A stretch of DNA of 64,000 nucleotides, taken from NCBI RefSeq assembly GCF_001469955.1, contig NZ_LOPU01000034.1, positions 1-64,000 of the forward strand, written 5' to 3'. This DNA comes from Haloprofundus marisrubri (lineage in GTDB: Archaea > Halobacteriota > Halobacteria > Halobacteriales > Haloferacaceae). The notes under the pieces were generated by a model. It was not told where the DNA came from. It saw nothing but the letters and a program-made list of their open reading frames with translations, and did no database searches. The position numbers were made by a program, and so were the translations under genes. Shown here piece after piece: positions 24,238-33,931 of the stretch. Numbering within the stretch: the stretch's first letter is position 1; each line of letters starts with the position of its first letter.

Positions 24238-25497
24238 GTGTCAACGGCATCTCTCAACTCGTCTTCCGGTTACGTCGGCACGATACGAGCCGTCGTGACG
24301 GAGGTGCAGGAGCGCGAAGTGACGTTTCTGGCCGCGAGCATCTCGTACTACGCGTTCGTCTCGCTGATTCCGCTGTTGGTGCTCGCCGTCGTTCTCGCCG
24401 GACTCATCGGTGGCGACGCACTGAGAGGCGAAGTCATGACGCTGGCCGAACAGTATCTCGTCCCGTCGGCGCAGGATGCGGTGCTCAGCGCGATGACGGA
24501 CCAGACAGCGCAGGGCGGCCTCGGTGTCGTGAGTCTCGCCCTCACGACGTGGGGGGCGCTCAAACTGTTCCGCGGCGTCGACACCGCCTTCTCGCGGGTG
24601 TACGGCTCCGAAACCGGCGGTATCCTCGACCAAGTGAAAGACGGCCTCATCGTCATCGGCGCTATCGGTGCTGGCGTCGTCGGCGTCATCGCAGTCAGTA
24701 CGGTCATCGCTCTCCTGCAGATTCCGTACATCGGATTCATCGGACCGGTTATGCTGCTCTTGACGCTCTGTGCGGCCTTTTTCCCGTTGTACTACGTCTT
24801 TCCCGACGTGGGCGTCACCCCCCGGGAGGTGCTCCCCGGGACGGTGTTCGCCGCCGTCGGCTGGTCGATTCTCGGTGCGGTCTTCGGCGTCTACGCGGCC
24901 GCCTCCAGCGGCGTCGGCGGACTGCTCGGTGGGATTTTGCTCTTGCTCACGTGGTTTTACTTCGGCGGCACCATCATCCTCGTCGGCGCAGTCGTGAATG
25001 CCGTTCTCTCGAACCGTCTCACGGACCGGCAGGTACAACAAGAAGGGGCCCGACAGGAGAAACCAAGCGATATGTCCGACGAGGAGGTTACCCGAGAGGA
25101 GGACGTCGAACCGAGCGGTGCGCCGGATATCTCCGAACTCTCGCGTCAAGTCGAGAAGCTACAGGCGGAACTCGACGCCTTCGAGTCGGACGTCGACGAG
25201 CGAACGGTCAAGAAACCCGAGTTGGAAGCGGAACTCAAGCGCTACGTCCGCGGCCGAATGCGCCGCGGCAAAGCCCGTGGCTGGGGTCCGTATCTCGTGT
25301 TGCTCTACGGCACGGTGCTGACGCTCGGCGCGTTCTACTACCTCGGCGAAGCGCCGCTCGTCGCCGTGTTGGCGATGCTCATCATCTTCCTGTCGACACT
25401 CGGCCTCTACGTCATCTTCGTCGTCGTCGGCGTCGGCCTCAACGCGCTGGGCGTGCCGGGTCGCGCCGCCGACTGGGTACGCAAGCGACGCTCCTAA
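24238..25497 (+). CDS. YihY/BrkB-family membrane protein with C-terminal coiled coil
   Basis: A 419-residue protein starting with GTG. Six membrane helices in residues 35-275 carry the family pattern (LAASISYYAFVSLIPLLVL, LTTWGALKLFRGVDTAFSRVY, LLLTWFYFGGTIILVGAVVN). Although once annotated as ribonuclease BN, the family is now taken as membrane transporters or structural proteins of unclear substrate. A charged cytoplasmic stretch with coiled coil (LSRQVEKLQAELDAFESDVD) leads to two additional C-terminal membrane helices, an extension seen in haloarchaeal members. The PAP2 phosphatase follows 30 bases later. Confidence 0.85.
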   Translation: MSTASLNSSSGYVGTIRAVVTEVQEREVTFLAASISYYAFVSLIPLLVLAVVLAGLIGGDALRGEVMTLAEQYLVPSAQDAVLSAMTDQTAQGGLGVVSLALTTWGALKLFRGVDTAFSRVYGSETGGILDQVKDGLIVIGAIGAGVVGVIAVSTVIALLQIPYIGFIGPVMLLLTLCAAFFPLYYVFPDVGVTPREVLPGTVFAAVGWSILGAVFGVYAAASSGVGGLLGGILLLLTWFYFGGTIILVGAVVNAVLSNRLTDRQVQQEGARQEKPSDMSDEEVTREEDVEPSGAPDISELSRQVEKLQAELDAFESDVDERTVKKPELEAELKRYVRGRMRRGKARGWGPYLVLLYGTVLTLGAFYYLGEAPLVAVLAMLIIFLSTLGLYVIFVVVGVGLNALGVPGRAADWVRKRRS

Positions 25498-25527
25498 GCG
25501 ACTCGCAACCCAACGGTAACGATATTG

Positions 25528-26442
25528 ATGCGTGAACTTGGCCTCACCGAGGCGCTCTCGAATCTCCCCGACCCGGTCGTCGCCGCGTTCGCTCTACTCA
25601 CCCAACTCGGCGACGTCTGGTTTCTTTTTGCAACGCTGGGGTTACTGTATCTCCTCGCCGGCGAGCGAATCGCCTCGAACCCGCGCCGGTCAGGGGCGTT
25701 GCTCATCGCACTCTCGGTCGGTGCGCTGGCGACGACACTCGCGTTGAAAGCGACGTTCGCGTTCCCTCGCCCGCCGAACGCCGGCACCGCGTCGATTCCG
25801 CCGTGGTTGCCACCGGCGTTGGAGGCGGTGTACCTGAACGTCGCCACTGGAAGCGGGTTCGGGTTTCCGAGCGGGCACGCCATCGGAACCACCGTCGCCT
25901 ACGGCGGCGCGGCGGCAGTACTCGACGTGTGGAACCGCCGAAAACGCGCACTCGTCGCGGGCAGCCTCGTCGGTATCGTCTGTCTCGCGCGACTCGTCCT
26001 CGGCGTCCACTACTTGGTCGACGTACTCGCCGGCGTCGCCGTCGGTGTCACCTACCTCGCCGTGACGCTGCGGGTGGCAAAGGGCGACCCGACGCGCGCG
26101 TTCAGTGTCGCCGCCGTCGCCGCGGCGGTTGCACTCGTCGCCGTCGTCGTCAGGGGCGTCCCCTCCGAGTTCGGGCCGGTGGCGGTAACGCTCGGAGCGG
26201 CAGCGGCCGGTGCGGTCGTCTGGCGGCGTCTGGACCCCACAGAACGCACGGTTTCGGTCCCCGTCGCCGCCACTGGCCTCGCGCTTTCGGGCGTGCCGTG
26301 GGTCGCCGCGTATCTCGGTGACGTGGGACTCGTCCCCTCGCTCGTCGCCGGAGCTGTTGGCCTCTCGATTCTCGTCGGACTGCCGGCGCTCGCAGGGCGC
26401 AGCGACGGGCAAAAAAACGATGGAACGTCTCGAACGGCGTAG
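25528..26442 (+). CDS. PAP2-superfamily membrane phosphatase
   Basis: A 304-residue membrane protein. All three phosphatase motifs are visible: KATFAFPRP (motif 1), SGFGFPSGHAIG (motif 2, catalytic His) and ARLVLGVHYLVDVLAG (motif 3). It probably dephosphorylates lipid or polyprenyl (pyro)phosphates at the outer membrane face, perhaps recycling dolichyl or undecaprenyl-like carriers. A long hydrophobic C-terminal half (five more helices) makes it larger than minimal PAP2 proteins. TTG 25525 lies just before ATG 25528. Likely cotranscribed with the BrkB gene. Confidence 0.87.
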   Translation: MRELGLTEALSNLPDPVVAAFALLTQLGDVWFLFATLGLLYLLAGERIASNPRRSGALLIALSVGALATTLALKATFAFPRPPNAGTASIPPWLPPALEAVYLNVATGSGFGFPSGHAIGTTVAYGGAAAVLDVWNRRKRALVAGSLVGIVCLARLVLGVHYLVDVLAGVAVGVTYLAVTLRVAKGDPTRAFSVAAVAAAVALVAVVVRGVPSEFGPVAVTLGAAAAGAVVWRRLDPTERTVSVPVAATGLALSGVPWVAAYLGDVGLVPSLVAGAVGLSILVGLPALAGRSDGQKNDGTSRTA

Positions 26443-26451
26443 TTCTCCGCG

Positions 26452-27822
26452 TTAGAACGTCTCGAGGTAGCGGTCGAGTTCCCACTGGGAGACGTCGATG
26501 CGGAACTCGTCGTACTCTTGGGACTTCGCTTGGTGGAACTTCTCGTAGATGTGTTCACCGAGCGCACTCTGGATGGCTTCGTCCTCTTCGAGCGCTTCGA
26601 GCGCTTCGCCGAGGTTCGACGGGAGCGTCTCGATGCCGTACTCTTCGCGTTTCTCCTCGTCGAACTCGTAGATGTTCTCGCGAACCGGTTCGGGTGCTTC
26701 GAGTTCCTGCTCGATGCCGTCGAGACCGGCGTGGATGAGCGCGGCGAACGCGAGATACGGGTTGCAGGACGGGTCGGGGAAGCGCGCTTCGATACGGCTT
26801 GCGGCCGGAACGCGGGCGGCCGGCTTGCGGATGAGCGCCGAACGGTTGCGGTCGGACCACGCCACGTAGACGGGTGCTTCGTAGCCGGGGACGAGGCGCT
26901 TGTAGCTGTTGACCGTCGGGTTCGAGATGGCGGTGATAGCGGGCGCGTGTTCGAGGATACCTTGGAGGAACTGTTTTGCAGTCTCCGAGAGGTTGAACTC
27001 GTCGTCGTCGTCGTGGAAGGCGTTCTCGCCGTCTTCGAACAGCGAGATGTGGGTGTGCATCCCCGAGCCGTTTACTTTGGCGATAGGCTTGGGCATGAAC
27101 GTCGCGTGCAGGTCGTGTTCGGCCGCGATGGCGCGAACGACCGTGCGGAACGTTCCGACGTTGTCGGCGGTCGTCAGCGCGTCGTCGTACGTGAAGTTGA
27201 TTTCGTGCTGGCCTTCGGCGACCTCGTGGTGGCTGGCTTCGATTTCGAAGCCCATCGATTCGAGGCCGTAGATGATGTCACGGCGGACGTCGGAGGCGAG
27301 GTCCTTCGGCGCGAGGTCGAAGTAGCCGCCGGCGTCGTTGGTTTTCGTCGTCGCGCGGCCGTCTTCGTCCTCCTCGAACAGGAAGAACTCGGGTTCGGGC
27401 GCGGCGTTGATTTCGTAGCCCATCTCGTCGGCGCGGGCGATAGCCTGCTTGAGCACGTAGCGCGGGTCACCCTCGAACGGTTCGCCCGTGGAGGTGTTGA
27501 TGACGTCACAGATGAGGCGGGCGGAGGCGCCGCCCTCGTGTTTGCGCCACGGGAGGATGGCGAACGTCGCCGGGTCCGGCTTGAGACGCATGTCGGACTC
27601 CTGAATGCGCACGAATCCTTCGATGCTGGAACCGTCGAAATAGATGCCTTCGGTGAACGCCTTTTCGGCCTGGCTGGCCGGAACAGCGACGTTTTTCACC
27701 GTGCCGAGAATGTCGGTAAACTGGAGGCGGAGGAAATCGACGTTCTGTGCCTCGATTTCGTCGATGACTGCCTGCGCTTCGGTGCTCAACCCCCCGTCTG
27801 GAGAGACGTTTTCGTCCGTCAT
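26452..27822 (-). CDS. glnA: Glutamine synthetase, type I
   Basis: A 456-residue glutamine synthetase, converting glutamate and ammonia to glutamine with ATP. Visible motifs: substrate-binding [50 protein letters not shown] and the C-terminal [15 protein letters not shown]-like segment (here [15 protein letters not shown]). A tyrosine in the usual adenylylation loop region is not evident. ATG 27822 is chosen over an upstream in-frame ATG at 27849, which lies within the promoter: TTTATA (minus strand, 27854-27859) is 32-37 bases before 27822. It is divergent from the lrp gene, and an Lrp protein is reported to regulate the neighbouring glnA in Halobacterium. Confidence 0.95.
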   Translation of the reverse strand: MTDENVSPDGGLSTEAQAVIDEIEAQNVDFLRLQFTDILGTVKNVAVPASQAEKAFTEGIYFDGSSIEGFVRIQESDMRLKPDPATFAILPWRKHEGGASARLICDVINTSTGEPFEGDPRYVLKQAIARADEMGYEINAAPEPEFFLFEEDEDGRATTKTNDAGGYFDLAPKDLASDVRRDIIYGLESMGFEIEASHHEVAEGQHEINFTYDDALTTADNVGTFRTVVRAIAAEHDLHATFMPKPIAKVNGSGMHTHISLFEDGENAFHDDDDEFNLSETAKQFLQGILEHAPAITAISNPTVNSYKRLVPGYEAPVYVAWSDRNRSALIRKPAARVPAASRIEARFPDPSCNPYLAFAALIHAGLDGIEQELEAPEPVRENIYEFDEEKREEYGIETLPSNLGEALEALEEDEAIQSALGEHIYEKFHQAKSQEYDEFRIDVSQWELDRYLETF

Positions 27823-27895
27823 ATTTCTGAACAGCCTATGCGTGTACACCCAGTATAAAGACCTTATCGCTTACCGCAAAACGCCCGGTTACGTG

Positions 27896-27923
27896 TTAGA
27901 ATTGGATATTCGTTAAATTCTAA
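27896..27923. promoter_or_regulatory. Inverted repeat in the glnA-lrp intergenic region
   Basis: TTAGAATT (27896-27903) and AATTCTAA (27916-27923) form an exact inverted repeat with 12 bases between. The right half overlaps TTAAAT (27913-27918), the likely TATA box of lrp. The left half is 37 bases upstream of the glnA TATA box. Spacing of about two helical turns between half-site centres suits a dimeric Lrp/AsnC protein. Confidence 0.55.
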
Positions 27924-27947
27924 TGCCCCCAGTGTGTGCGTGGGTGT

Positions 27948-28406
27948 ATGACGTACGAAAACCTCGACGCAAAACTCATCAATGCACTGCTCGGTGACGG
28001 CCGCGCGAGCCTCCGCAGTCTCGCCGAGGAACTCGACGTGTCGGTGACGACCATCTCGAATCACCTCCGAGATTTGGAGGCCGAAGGCGTCGTCGAGGGG
28101 TACACACCCGTCGTCAACTACGACGCACTCGGCTACGACGTGACGGCAGTCATCCAACTGAAAGTCGAAGGGAGCGCCCTGCCGGACATCACCGACCGCC
28201 TGCAGGAACAGAAACAGATGATTTCGGTGTACGAAGTCACCGGAGACTACGACGTCATCGCCATCGGCAAGTTCCGAGACACCGACGGGATGAACAAGCA
28301 GATCAAGGAACTACTCACCGACGTCGACATCCGTGAGTCGAACACGAGCGTCGTGCTCAACTCCGTCGTCGAGAACCAGCAGTTCGAACTCGATATCAAC
28401 CGGTAG
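27948..28406 (+). CDS. lrp: Lrp/AsnC-family transcription regulator
   Basis: A 152-residue regulator. The N-terminal helix-turn-helix is [22 protein letters not shown]; the C-terminal RAM (ACT-like) domain is [20 protein letters not shown] through [18 protein letters not shown]. Lrp proteins form octamers that respond to amino acids. The divergent arrangement with glnA, plus an inverted repeat over its own promoter, supports control of both genes. ATG 27948 is preferred over a GTG at 27936 because of the TATA spacing and family N-terminus ([10 protein letters not shown]). Confidence 0.9.
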   Translation: MTYENLDAKLINALLGDGRASLRSLAEELDVSVTTISNHLRDLEAEGVVEGYTPVVNYDALGYDVTAVIQLKVEGSALPDITDRLQEQKQMISVYEVTGDYDVIAIGKFRDTDGMNKQIKELLTDVDIRESNTSVVLNSVVENQQFELDINR

Positions 28407-28526
28407 ACTGACCGAATCCGTTCTCACATCTCGCCTCGACGACGAGCGACTGCCACCGAACCGGACGGTCCCGTACGCCGCAGTACCGAGTTATCTCGTC
28501 GGAGCGCGTACTCTCTGCGAACTGCT

Positions 28527-28691
28527 ATGAGCCACAGAGTAACCTGCCGAGAACACGGCTTCGATTGCGACTTCGAGGTCACCTCCGAGAACGAAACCGA
28601 ACTCATCGAGTTCGTCCGGACGCACGCGAAATCGACGCACGACCTGTCCGTCTCCGACGACGACGTTCGCGGGATGATGCACTCAGCGTGA
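28527..28691 (+). CDS. Small DUF1059-type protein
   Basis: A 54-residue protein, MSHRVTCREHGFDCDFEVTS..., with a His-containing stretch HAKSTHDLSVSDDDVRG and C-terminal MMHSA. This matches in form the DUF1059 micro-proteins (C...H-x-H pattern), whose function is unknown. It follows lrp by 120 bases, with GTTATC near 28489-28494 as a possible TATA box about 35 bases upstream. Confidence 0.7.
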   Translation: MSHRVTCREHGFDCDFEVTSENETELIEFVRTHAKSTHDLSVSDDDVRGMMHSA

Positions 28692-28718
28692 GTGTGTGAG
28701 AACGTCGTTTCTACTGTT

Positions 28719-28751
28719 TTACTCGAAGTCCGCTTCGAAGACGAACGTGCC
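28719..28751. repeat. Second copy of the aminopeptidase 3' end
   Basis: These 33 bases match 28814-28846, the last coding segment and stop of the M29 aminopeptidase gene, with three differences by eye, 95 bases further along the minus strand. Read on the minus strand the copy encodes GTFVFEADFE and a TAA stop, whereas the gene ends GTFVFEEDFE and TAG. Between them no other similarity is evident. Confidence 0.6.
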
Positions 28752-28813
28752 AGTTCCACCTTTTGCTCGCTCACTTGCGCTCGCAGAACGGAGAGTGAAA
28801 CCGCAGAGACTCG

Positions 28814-29899
28814 CTACTCGAAGTCCTCCTCGAAGACGAACGTGCCGTTGCGCTGGACGACTTCGCCGTCGAGTTCGATGGTGGAGTTCTCGGCCATGTC
28901 GACGATCATGTCGACGTGTTCGGCGGACTCGTTGACCTCGTTCTCCTCGCCGACGCACTCGGCGTAGGCGCTGCCGACGGCCATGTGGACGGTGTCGCCC
29001 ATCTTCTCGTCGAACAGCATGTTGTAGGTGAACTGGTCGATGGCGCGGTTCATCCCGATGCCGAGTTCGCCGAGGTAGCGCGACCCTTCGTCGGTGTCGA
29101 GGATGCTCGTCAGCAGTTCCTCGTTTCGCTCGGCGCTGTGGGAGACGACTTTGCCGTCTTCGAACGTGAGGCGTGCGCCTTCGATTTCGCGGCCGTAGCG
29201 GTACAGCGGCAGGTCGAAGTAGACGTCGCCGTCGACTTCGTCGCGGACGGGCGCGGTGAACACTTCGCCGCCGGGGAGGTTGGCTTCGCCGTAGTCGTTG
29301 ATGGTCTCGTTGCCCGCGAGACTCATCGTGATGTCCGTCTCTTCTCCTGATTGGATGCGCACCTCGTCGGCGTCGTTCATCAGGTCGACCATCTGCTGTT
29401 GGAACTCCTTCTGGGCGTCCCAGTCGAGCGTGACGGCGTCCCAGACGAAGTTCTGGTAGGCCTCGGTGCTCATTCCCGCGAGTTGGGCGTGGCCCGTCGT
29501 CGGGAACTGCGTGAGACACCACGTCTTCGAGAGTCGCTCGTGGAGAATCTCCTGCTCGGCGCGGCGGAACGCCGCGTTCGTCTCGGGGGCGACGTCGGCT
29601 TTCTCGGAGACGTTGCCGCCGCTTCGGGCGACGATGTACACGTCCATCTCCTCGTAGAGCGCGAGTTTGTGCGCCGGGGTGTCGAACTCGTCCTCGCGTG
29701 CGCGGAGAAACGCCCGCTCGGCGCGGTCGGAGTTGGTGAGAAAGACGGGGTTCGCGCCGCGGTCACCGATGAGTTCGTGGAGTGCAACGGCGAGGTCCTC
29801 GGCCTCGCTCGGCATGTGGACGACGACGTTGTCGCCCGCTTCGATATCCGTCGAGTGGTCGACGATGGTCTGTGCGTGTTCGCGGATACGCGGGTCCAT
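28814..29899 (-). CDS. M29-family aminopeptidase
   Basis: A 361-residue metallopeptidase of the thermophilic aminopeptidase family, which removes N-terminal residues from peptides using two metal ions. Family features include an N-terminal Rossmann-like part (DNVVVHMPSEAEDLAVAL), then NLPGGEVFTAPVRDEVDG, GARLTFEDGKVV, LGELGIGMNRAI and the metal-ligand segment GSAYAECVGEENEVNESAEHVDMIVD. ATG 29899 (MDPRIREHAQ) fits relatives; the longer frame to 30115 is intergenic. The 3' end is echoed downstream (see 28719-28751). Confidence 0.87.
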   Translation of the reverse strand: MDPRIREHAQTIVDHSTDIEAGDNVVVHMPSEAEDLAVALHELIGDRGANPVFLTNSDRAERAFLRAREDEFDTPAHKLALYEEMDVYIVARSGGNVSEKADVAPETNAAFRRAEQEILHERLSKTWCLTQFPTTGHAQLAGMSTEAYQNFVWDAVTLDWDAQKEFQQQMVDLMNDADEVRIQSGEETDITMSLAGNETINDYGEANLPGGEVFTAPVRDEVDGDVYFDLPLYRYGREIEGARLTFEDGKVVSHSAERNEELLTSILDTDEGSRYLGELGIGMNRAIDQFTYNMLFDEKMGDTVHMAVGSAYAECVGEENEVNESAEHVDMIVDMAENSTIELDGEVVQRNGTFVFEEDFE

Positions 29900-30291
29900 G
29901 ACACGGGGTTCTTGTGGGGGGTGGATACGGCTTTCGGAGTTGTCGTGTGATTTTCGTGATTCTTCTGTGCTGTACGTCGGGTGTGAAGAGACGGCGAGAC
30001 GGAGTTCGAGGGTCGGGTGCTGTTTTCTGCCGCCGGGCGCACCGAGAAACCGCACCACAGCCTCCCCAACCGATTCGTGTCTCGCTCCCGCTGGTCGCTC
30101 CGACACATCATCCACCGGAGCGCTGCGCCGCTCCGAGCCCTCGGTCGCTCCGCTCCCGAGAACCTCGCACGCGACCCGTCGCCCCGAAGGGCGACTGAGC
30201 CGCGCGCCACGGCGGTCGGTCCTGCTCTGGTCTCCAACCCAACGTTTCCGCCACCACCGACTATTTGCCCCTGCACCGGTATCGCCGTGGT
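29900..30291. other. Gene-free GC-rich spacer between divergent genes
   Basis: This 392-base region holds the promoters of the aminopeptidase (minus) and threonine aldolase (plus, CTATTTG near 30261-30267). Frames across it read as Arg/Ser/Pro-rich noise. It includes repeated TCGCTCCG words and a perfect hairpin GTCGCCC-CGAA-GGGCGAC at 30178-30195. I see nothing further. Confidence 0.5.
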
Positions 30292-31320
30292 ATGATAGAC
30301 CTCCGGAGCGACACCGTCACGATGCCGAACGCGGAGATGCGCGAGGCCGCCCGCGACGCCGACGTCGGCGACGACGTCTACCGCGACGACCCGACCGTCA
30401 ACGAACTCGAACGCCGCGCGGCCGACCTCGTCGGCATGGAGTCGGCGCTCTACGTTCCCTCGGGGACGATGGGCAACCAAATCGCCGTCCGAGTTCACAC
30501 CGACCGCGGTCAGGAACTGCTCTGCGACGAGCAGGCCCACGTCGTCAAGTGGGAACTCGGCGGCATCGCCCAACTTTCACAGCTCCAAGTCCGGACCATC
30601 GACTGCGGCGAGCGCTGCGTGCCGACGCCCGAACAGGTCCGCGAACGCTACGTCGAAGAGGACCTCCATCGACCCGGTACGGGCCTTCTGACGCTCGAAA
30701 ACACCCACAACAGCCGCGGCGGCGTCGCCGTGCCCAAGGAACATATCGACGCCGCGGCGGAAGCCGCCCACGACCTCGGTGTCCCGGTCCACCTCGACGG
30801 CGCGCGCGTGTTCAACGCCGCCGTCGCTCTCGACGAGGACCCCGAATCACTGGTGGAGAACGTCGACAGCGTGATGTTCTGTCTCTCGAAGGGTCTCGGC
30901 GCACCCGTCGGCTCGATTCTCGCCGGGTCGGAGGCGTACATCGACCGCGCCCGTCGCACGCGAAAACTGCTCGGCGGCGGCATGCGGCAGGCGGGCATCA
31001 TCGCCGCACCCGGCCTCCTCGCACTGGAGAACGTCGACCGACTCGCCGACGACCACGAGAACGCGCGGACGCTCGCCGCGGGACTGGACGACCTGTCGGG
31101 CCTCAGCGCGCCGGTCCCCGACTCGAACATCGTCGTCGTCGACGTCGCGGGCGCGGGTCTCACGGCCAACGAATTCGTCGACGCCTGTGTCGACGAGGGA
31201 GTCGCCTGCGGCGCGTTCGGCGAGACGACGGTCCGACTCTGCACGAACTGGGACGTGACAGCCGAAGACGTCGACGAGGCGCTCGACCGTATCGGGACGG
31301 CCGTCGACGCAGTCCGATAA
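30292..31320 (+). CDS. L-threonine aldolase (low specificity)
   Basis: A 342-residue PLP-dependent enzyme that cleaves L-threonine/allo-threonine to glycine and acetaldehyde. The N-terminus MIDLRSDTVTMPNAEMREA is the family signature, DVGDDVYRDDPTVNELERR follows, and the PLP lysine lies in MFCLSKGLGAPVGS. LDGARVFNAA contains the Asp and Arg contacting the cofactor. Related PLP lyases share the fold, so the exact stereospecificity is not settled. ATG 30292 is used; nine upstream codons are rejected. Confidence 0.9.
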   Translation: MIDLRSDTVTMPNAEMREAARDADVGDDVYRDDPTVNELERRAADLVGMESALYVPSGTMGNQIAVRVHTDRGQELLCDEQAHVVKWELGGIAQLSQLQVRTIDCGERCVPTPEQVRERYVEEDLHRPGTGLLTLENTHNSRGGVAVPKEHIDAAAEAAHDLGVPVHLDGARVFNAAVALDEDPESLVENVDSVMFCLSKGLGAPVGSILAGSEAYIDRARRTRKLLGGGMRQAGIIAAPGLLALENVDRLADDHENARTLAAGLDDLSGLSAPVPDSNIVVVDVAGAGLTANEFVDACVDEGVACGAFGETTVRLCTNWDVTAEDVDEALDRIGTAVDAVR

Positions 31321-31351
31321 TGGTCGACGCGGCTTGAGAGACGAAGAGCAG

Positions 31352-33781
31352 CTATTCTTCTTTCGACGCGTTGCCGAGCGTCGGGAAGCTGTCGTCCGAG
31401 AGTTCGACCGCCTCGGCGTCGGCAGGGTCGGTCGTTTCGTCGGTGACGAAGTGGAAGCAGGCACCGCCTTCAGGGCTGTCACAGACGGTCACCGACCAGT
31501 CGTGTGCCTCCGCGATGGTGCGGACGATGTGGAGGCCGACGCCGATACCGTCGCCACCGGTCGAGAAGCCACGTTCGAAGACGCGTTCGCGGTCGGCCTC
31601 GGCGACGCCCGGGCCGTCGTCGGCGACGAAGAAGCCGTCGTCGACCGGGCCGACGGTGACCGAAACCGTCTCGCCACCGTGTTCGATGGCGTTGCGAAAG
31701 AGGTTCTCGAACAGTTCGCGCAGTCGGCTCTCGTCGGCGTCGACGGGTATCGACCCCTCCCGGCGAATCGTCGCGTCGGCGGTGTCGACGCCGGCCCACG
31801 CCCGTGTGGCGACCTCGGTGGCGTCCAGCGGGGTCCGTTCCTCGACGGTGCGCCCCGCCCGCGCTAACGAGAGCAGGTCGTCGATGAGGTCGTCCATCCG
31901 GTCCAGCGAGCGTTCGACCGCCTCGAACGACTCCTCTGAACCGGTTTCGCGGGCCAACGAGAGATGTCCCACCGCGACCGAAAGCGGGTTGCGAAGGTCG
32001 TGTGAGACGATGTGGGCGAACTCCTCTAACTGCTCGTTCTGTCGGGCGAGGCGTTTTTCTCGAAGTGTCCGCTCGGTGATGTCGGTGTAGATGGCAAAGC
32101 CGGCGACGTTCGTCTCGCCGATGGCCAGCGGGACGACGTGAAGCAGGAACTCGCGGGGGCCGTCCGCGGTGAGCCGGCGGCACTCGCGGCGGAGGCTTTC
32201 GCCGTCCTGCAGTTGCCGGTTGAGTCGCGGTGCGGAACTCGGGTCGTCGCCGTCGTCGCCGTCGGCGACGATGTACTCGTCGACGTTCTCGCCGACGATG
32301 GTGTCGGCGTCGTAGCCGAACACCTCCTCGAACGCCGAGTTGACCCGGCGGACGATAGGTTCGCCGTCGACGAACTCGTAGGCGACGGCGGCGTCGGGGA
32401 CGTTCTCGAACAGCGCACCGAGTCTGTCGCGCTCGGCGGTGAGTTCGCGCTCCCGCGTGCGAAGCGCTCGCTCGGAACGAATCCGCGAGCGGGTCGTGCG
32501 GACGTACGACACCAGAATCTCGGCGAACTCTAGGTCTCGTTCGTCGAACGCGGCAGGCGTCGCCGACAGCGCCTGAAACACACCTGCATCACCCATAGGG
32601 ATGCTCAGCGCCGCGCGGAATCCGTTGTCGACTGGGTCCGCACGTGTGTCACGTTGGACGTCTTCGATGAGAAACGAACGGCCCTCCGAGAGCGTCTTTC
32701 CGGTGATGCCGTGGCCGACAGGGATAGACCCGAGCGTCCACGGCGACGAACGGTTCGTCTCCGCCCGGACGACGAACTGGCCGTCCTCGACCATCCGGAC
32801 GTAGCAGGAGTCGAACGAGAGAACGTTCTCGGCCGTCTCGATGGCTCGTCGGTACAGTTCGTCCTCGTCGGCACATCCGACGAGTTCAGTCGTCGCCTCG
32901 TGGAGGCGTGCAATCTCCTCGCGGCGCTGTCGAAGCGCCTCCTCCGAGCGGATACGTGAGAGCGTCTCCGTCGCGTACGTCACGAGCAACTCCGCGAGGT
33001 GGAGGTCCGTCTCGTCGAACGCGTTCACCTGCGTGGAAATCGCTTGGAAGACGGCCCCGTCACCCAGAGTGAGGCTGATGCCCGAACGATAGTCGGGGTC
33101 GGACGGTTCGGCCACCGGATTCGCCTGCAGGTCGCCGATGAGCAGCGACTCGCCGGTTCGGTACGTCTCACCGGCTACTCCGTGCGACACCGGGAGTTCG
33201 GCGACGTACGCCGACGCCGGCTGAATCGCCGTCGGGACGACCCACTCCTCGCCGTCGGTGTGAGTACCCCCGTCGGCCGTTCCTCGCTCGGTTCCGGTCG
33301 AATTCGGGTCGTCGGTGACGACGCCGACGTAGCAGGTGTCGAACGCGAGCACCCGAGAGGCGATATCGACCGTCGATTCGTACAACTCCTCGGCGCTTCG
33401 AGCGGCGATGAGCGTCGCTGCCCCCTCGTGGAGTTTGGCGATTCGGCGACGGTCTGCGGTGTCGTTCCGGCGCGTCGCCCACCGAATCTGCGCCGGCAAC
33501 GTCGACGGGACGTCCGCGGGCGCGAACGCGTCGTATCGCTGCGGTCGGGCGGCGGCGGCCGAACTGTCCGTACAGAGTACCGTCGGAATCCCGCGTGCGG
33601 CCCCGGAGAGCGACCGCGCGTCGGTGAGCACGAGACAGTCGACGTCCGCGAGGTGCGCGTCGACGGCGTCGAAACCGCATCGTCGGACCGAGAACGTCGT
33701 CTCGGCGTCGAGTACCGCGTCGATACGGTCGACGGGGGCGTCTGCGACGAGGAGAACCCTGACCGACGATTCGGATGCCAT
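31352..33781 (-). CDS. Multidomain sensor histidine kinase (GAF-GAF-PAS-HisKA-HATPase)
   Basis: An 809-residue cytosolic kinase. Order of parts: a receiver-like domain without the usual acidic cluster (residues 1-110, VRVLLVADAPVDR...), two GAF domains (about 118-280 and 285-445, both with the repeated pattern VLAFDTCYVG / VLSFDSCYVRMV and ...GHGITGKTL), a PAS domain (about 455-575, FENVPDAAVAYEFVDGEP), a HisKA domain with phospho-acceptor EEFAHIVSHDLRNPLSVA, and a HATPase with N box FRNAIEHGG and DDGPGV. No membrane helix is seen. The two similar GAF domains suggest internal duplication. No response regulator is adjacent. The promoter is about 40 bases away (ATTATATT, minus strand, 33821-33828), giving a short leader. 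Confidence 0.88.
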   Translation of the reverse strand: MASESSVRVLLVADAPVDRIDAVLDAETTFSVRRCGFDAVDAHLADVDCLVLTDARSLSGAARGIPTVLCTDSSAAAARPQRYDAFAPADVPSTLPAQIRWATRRNDTADRRRIAKLHEGAATLIAARSAEELYESTVDIASRVLAFDTCYVGVVTDDPNSTGTERGTADGGTHTDGEEWVVPTAIQPASAYVAELPVSHGVAGETYRTGESLLIGDLQANPVAEPSDPDYRSGISLTLGDGAVFQAISTQVNAFDETDLHLAELLVTYATETLSRIRSEEALRQRREEIARLHEATTELVGCADEDELYRRAIETAENVLSFDSCYVRMVEDGQFVVRAETNRSSPWTLGSIPVGHGITGKTLSEGRSFLIEDVQRDTRADPVDNGFRAALSIPMGDAGVFQALSATPAAFDERDLEFAEILVSYVRTTRSRIRSERALRTRERELTAERDRLGALFENVPDAAVAYEFVDGEPIVRRVNSAFEEVFGYDADTIVGENVDEYIVADGDDGDDPSSAPRLNRQLQDGESLRRECRRLTADGPREFLLHVVPLAIGETNVAGFAIYTDITERTLREKRLARQNEQLEEFAHIVSHDLRNPLSVAVGHLSLARETGSEESFEAVERSLDRMDDLIDDLLSLARAGRTVEERTPLDATEVATRAWAGVDTADATIRREGSIPVDADESRLRELFENLFRNAIEHGGETVSVTVGPVDDGFFVADDGPGVAEADRERVFERGFSTGGDGIGVGLHIVRTIAEAHDWSVTVCDSPEGGACFHFVTDETTDPADAEAVELSDDSFPTLGNASKEE

Positions 33782-33931
33782 GAGAGAGAGTGTATTACTC
33801 CGGTGAGTGTTCCAGCACCAATATAATGATTCCGGAGGGAATCGAATGACGAGAAAATCCGGATTCGTCGTCTTCTGACCCCGATAGCCAAAAATTCGGG
33901 CAGTACGGGGTAAGATACCGTCCGACTCGGG

